From Thermococcus sp. (GTDB taxonomy: Archaea > Methanobacteriota_B > Thermococci > Thermococcales > Thermococcaceae), in contig JALVWX010000148.1 in assembly GCA_027023165.1 (NCBI GenBank), positions 1 to 32,212 of the forward strand: a stretch of 32,212 nt of DNA. The letters are read 5' to 3'. The stretch's first letter is position 1. Every line of letters starts with the position of its first letter. A model generated the notes under the pieces. The model was not told the origin of the DNA and searched no databases. It saw only the letters and a list, made by a program, of their open reading frames with translations. The position numbers and the translations under genes are program-made. Below are positions 31,306-32,212 of the stretch, in pieces.

Positions 31306-31356
31306 CTGCCGGAAGTCTTTAGTACGTCCACCGCTAAATGGGAGGAGGTGTGCAAG

Positions 31357-32133
31357 ATGGAGTTCGAGAAAAAGCCCCTCATAGGGATGGTTCACCTAAA
31401 GCCTCTCCCAGGTTCCTACCTCTACGACGGCGACCTTGATGGGATCGTTGAGGCCGCACTGAGGGACGCCAGAACGATTGAAAAAGCCGGCTTCGACGCG
31501 GTTATGGTCGAGAACTTTGGAGATATGCCCTTCCCGAAGTACGTTGACAAGACGACCGTTGCGGCTTTCACCGCGGTTGCTAAGGAGATCCGCGACGAGA
31601 TCAGCCTTCCACTCGGTATAAACGTCCTCCGGAACGACGGCATAGCCGCTTACTCCATAGCCTACGCGGTAAAGGCGGACTTCATACGCGTCAACGTGCT
31701 GAGCGGAGTAGCTTACACTGATCAAGGAGTTATAGAGGGCATTGCCCACGAGCTTGCAAGGCTGAGGAAACTCCTCCCGGGCAAAATCAAGGTCTTCGCG
31801 GATGTGCACGTCAAGCACGCGGTTCACTTCTTCGACTTCGAGGACGCGGTAAGGGACACGGTTGAGAGGGGTTTGGCAGATGCCGTCGTCGTGAGCGGAA
31901 GGGCAACTGGAAAGCCCGTCGATTTGGAAAATCTGACCCTGGCGAAGAGAATCTCACCCGTCCCGGTTCTGGTTGGCTCTGGAACGACCTACGACAACCT
32001 TCCCGGGCTGTGGGAGCACGCCGACGGGTTCATAGTCGGCACGTGGATCAAGCGGGACGGAAGGGTCGAAAACGAAGTTTCTTTGGAAAGGGCAAGAAAA
32101 CTGGTTGATTTGGCGAAAAATCTTCGAGCTTAG
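31357..32133 (+). CDS. BtpA family TIM-barrel protein
   Basis: The product has 258 residues from the ATG at 31357, which has the very strong GGAGGAGGTG at 31341-31350; the frame is open far upstream, but that stretch is antisense to the PH/SHOCT gene. The BtpA/SgcQ family (named for photosystem I biogenesis in cyanobacteria) adopts a TIM barrel, as shown by the ordered strands IGMVHLKPLPGS, DAVMVENFGDMPF, PLGINVLRND, FIRVNVLSG, KVFADVHVKHA, DAVVVSGRATG and VPVLVGSGTT. Archaea have no photosystem, so the role here is different and unknown; a nucleoside or sugar-phosphate activity is suggested by the fold. It stands alone at the right edge. Confidence 0.88.
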   Translation: MEFEKKPLIGMVHLKPLPGSYLYDGDLDGIVEAALRDARTIEKAGFDAVMVENFGDMPFPKYVDKTTVAAFTAVAKEIRDEISLPLGINVLRNDGIAAYSIAYAVKADFIRVNVLSGVAYTDQGVIEGIAHELARLRKLLPGKIKVFADVHVKHAVHFFDFEDAVRDTVERGLADAVVVSGRATGKPVDLENLTLAKRISPVPVLVGSGTTYDNLPGLWEHADGFIVGTWIKRDGRVENEVSLERARKLVDLAKNLRA

Positions 32134-32156
32134 GGGTTTTTCGGTTGTTTTAATTC
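32134..32156 (+). terminator. Probable transcription terminator after the BtpA-family gene
   Basis: Directly after the stop come T5 and T4 tracts (GGGGTTTTTC then TTGTTTTAATT), the oligo-T type of archaeal intrinsic termination. The rest of the window (32157-32212) holds AT-rich sequence with another T-run and no visible gene. Confidence 0.5.
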
Positions 32157-32212
32157 CAATTCGAATTTTCTTTTCCGAAAGTCTTATTACCCAGAAATGC
32201 GTAACACTATAG

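Noticed and set aside
30214..31356. Long in-frame plus-strand extension of the BtpA-family gene
   Set aside because: It runs antisense to the PH/SHOCT gene and in another frame of the amylase; BtpA proteins are about 260 residues and a very strong ribosome site sits at 31341-31350.

Overview
The window is a gene-dense, moderately GC-rich archaeal chromosome segment, almost certainly from a Thermococcus species (Thermococcales). The evidence is the TATA/BRE promoters 20-35 bases before start codons, GGTGA/GGAGG ribosome sites, short or absent leaders, Thermococcales-typical families (DUF257, DUF531, an acylaminoacyl-peptidase-like S9 enzyme, a stand-alone RAM domain, a membrane-anchored CGTase-like amylase) and a perfect Thermococcales glycolytic motif (TATCAC-N5-GTGATA). 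It reads as ordinary core chromosome with one more accessory, AT-richer stretch around 20.0-20.9 kb. No tRNA, rRNA, CRISPR array, insertion sequence or integrase is visible.

Left part (1-5.9 kb): a truncated SAM methyltransferase; a minus-strand pair of DUF531 protein and signal peptidase I whose 3' end overlaps a well-formed box C/D guide RNA; a plus-strand operon of a helical-repeat protein, an M19 dipeptidase and a two-domain DUF257 protein; then, convergent with it, a KaiC-like ATPase lacking the usual catalytic glutamates and a small unknown partner.

5.9-15.3 kb: a COG2521-type methyltransferase; a minus-strand operon of an eight-module OB-fold surface protein, a TctA-like permease split by one in-frame TAG, and a membrane metal-dependent hydrolase that itself carries an OB-fold-like insertion; an S9 peptidase; a small membrane protein; a COG2112 kinase; and a stand-alone Lrp/AsnC RAM domain.

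15.3-22.7 kb is almost wholly export machinery on the minus strand: a one-ATPase, three-permease ABC operon and a second ATPase-permease pair. Between them sit a small lipoprotein and two short, related Cys/Asp-rich peptides built on C-x5-C steps. The peptides are absent from simple annotation views because one is only 37 residues long. This is the best candidate here for an undescribed system: secreted or matured Cys-rich peptides with a lipoprotein and dedicated export.

22.7-32.2 kb: a PhoU-like DUF47 protein with a PiT phosphate transporter; a lipoprotein metallophosphoesterase; a PmbA-like TldD/PmbA protein; a second, single-domain DUF257 protein; the CGTase-like amylase with its maltodextrin operator; a PH-like/SHOCT protein; and a BtpA-family TIM barrel. 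Five divergent gene pairs appear to share a single symmetric TATA element in gaps of 62-90 bases.
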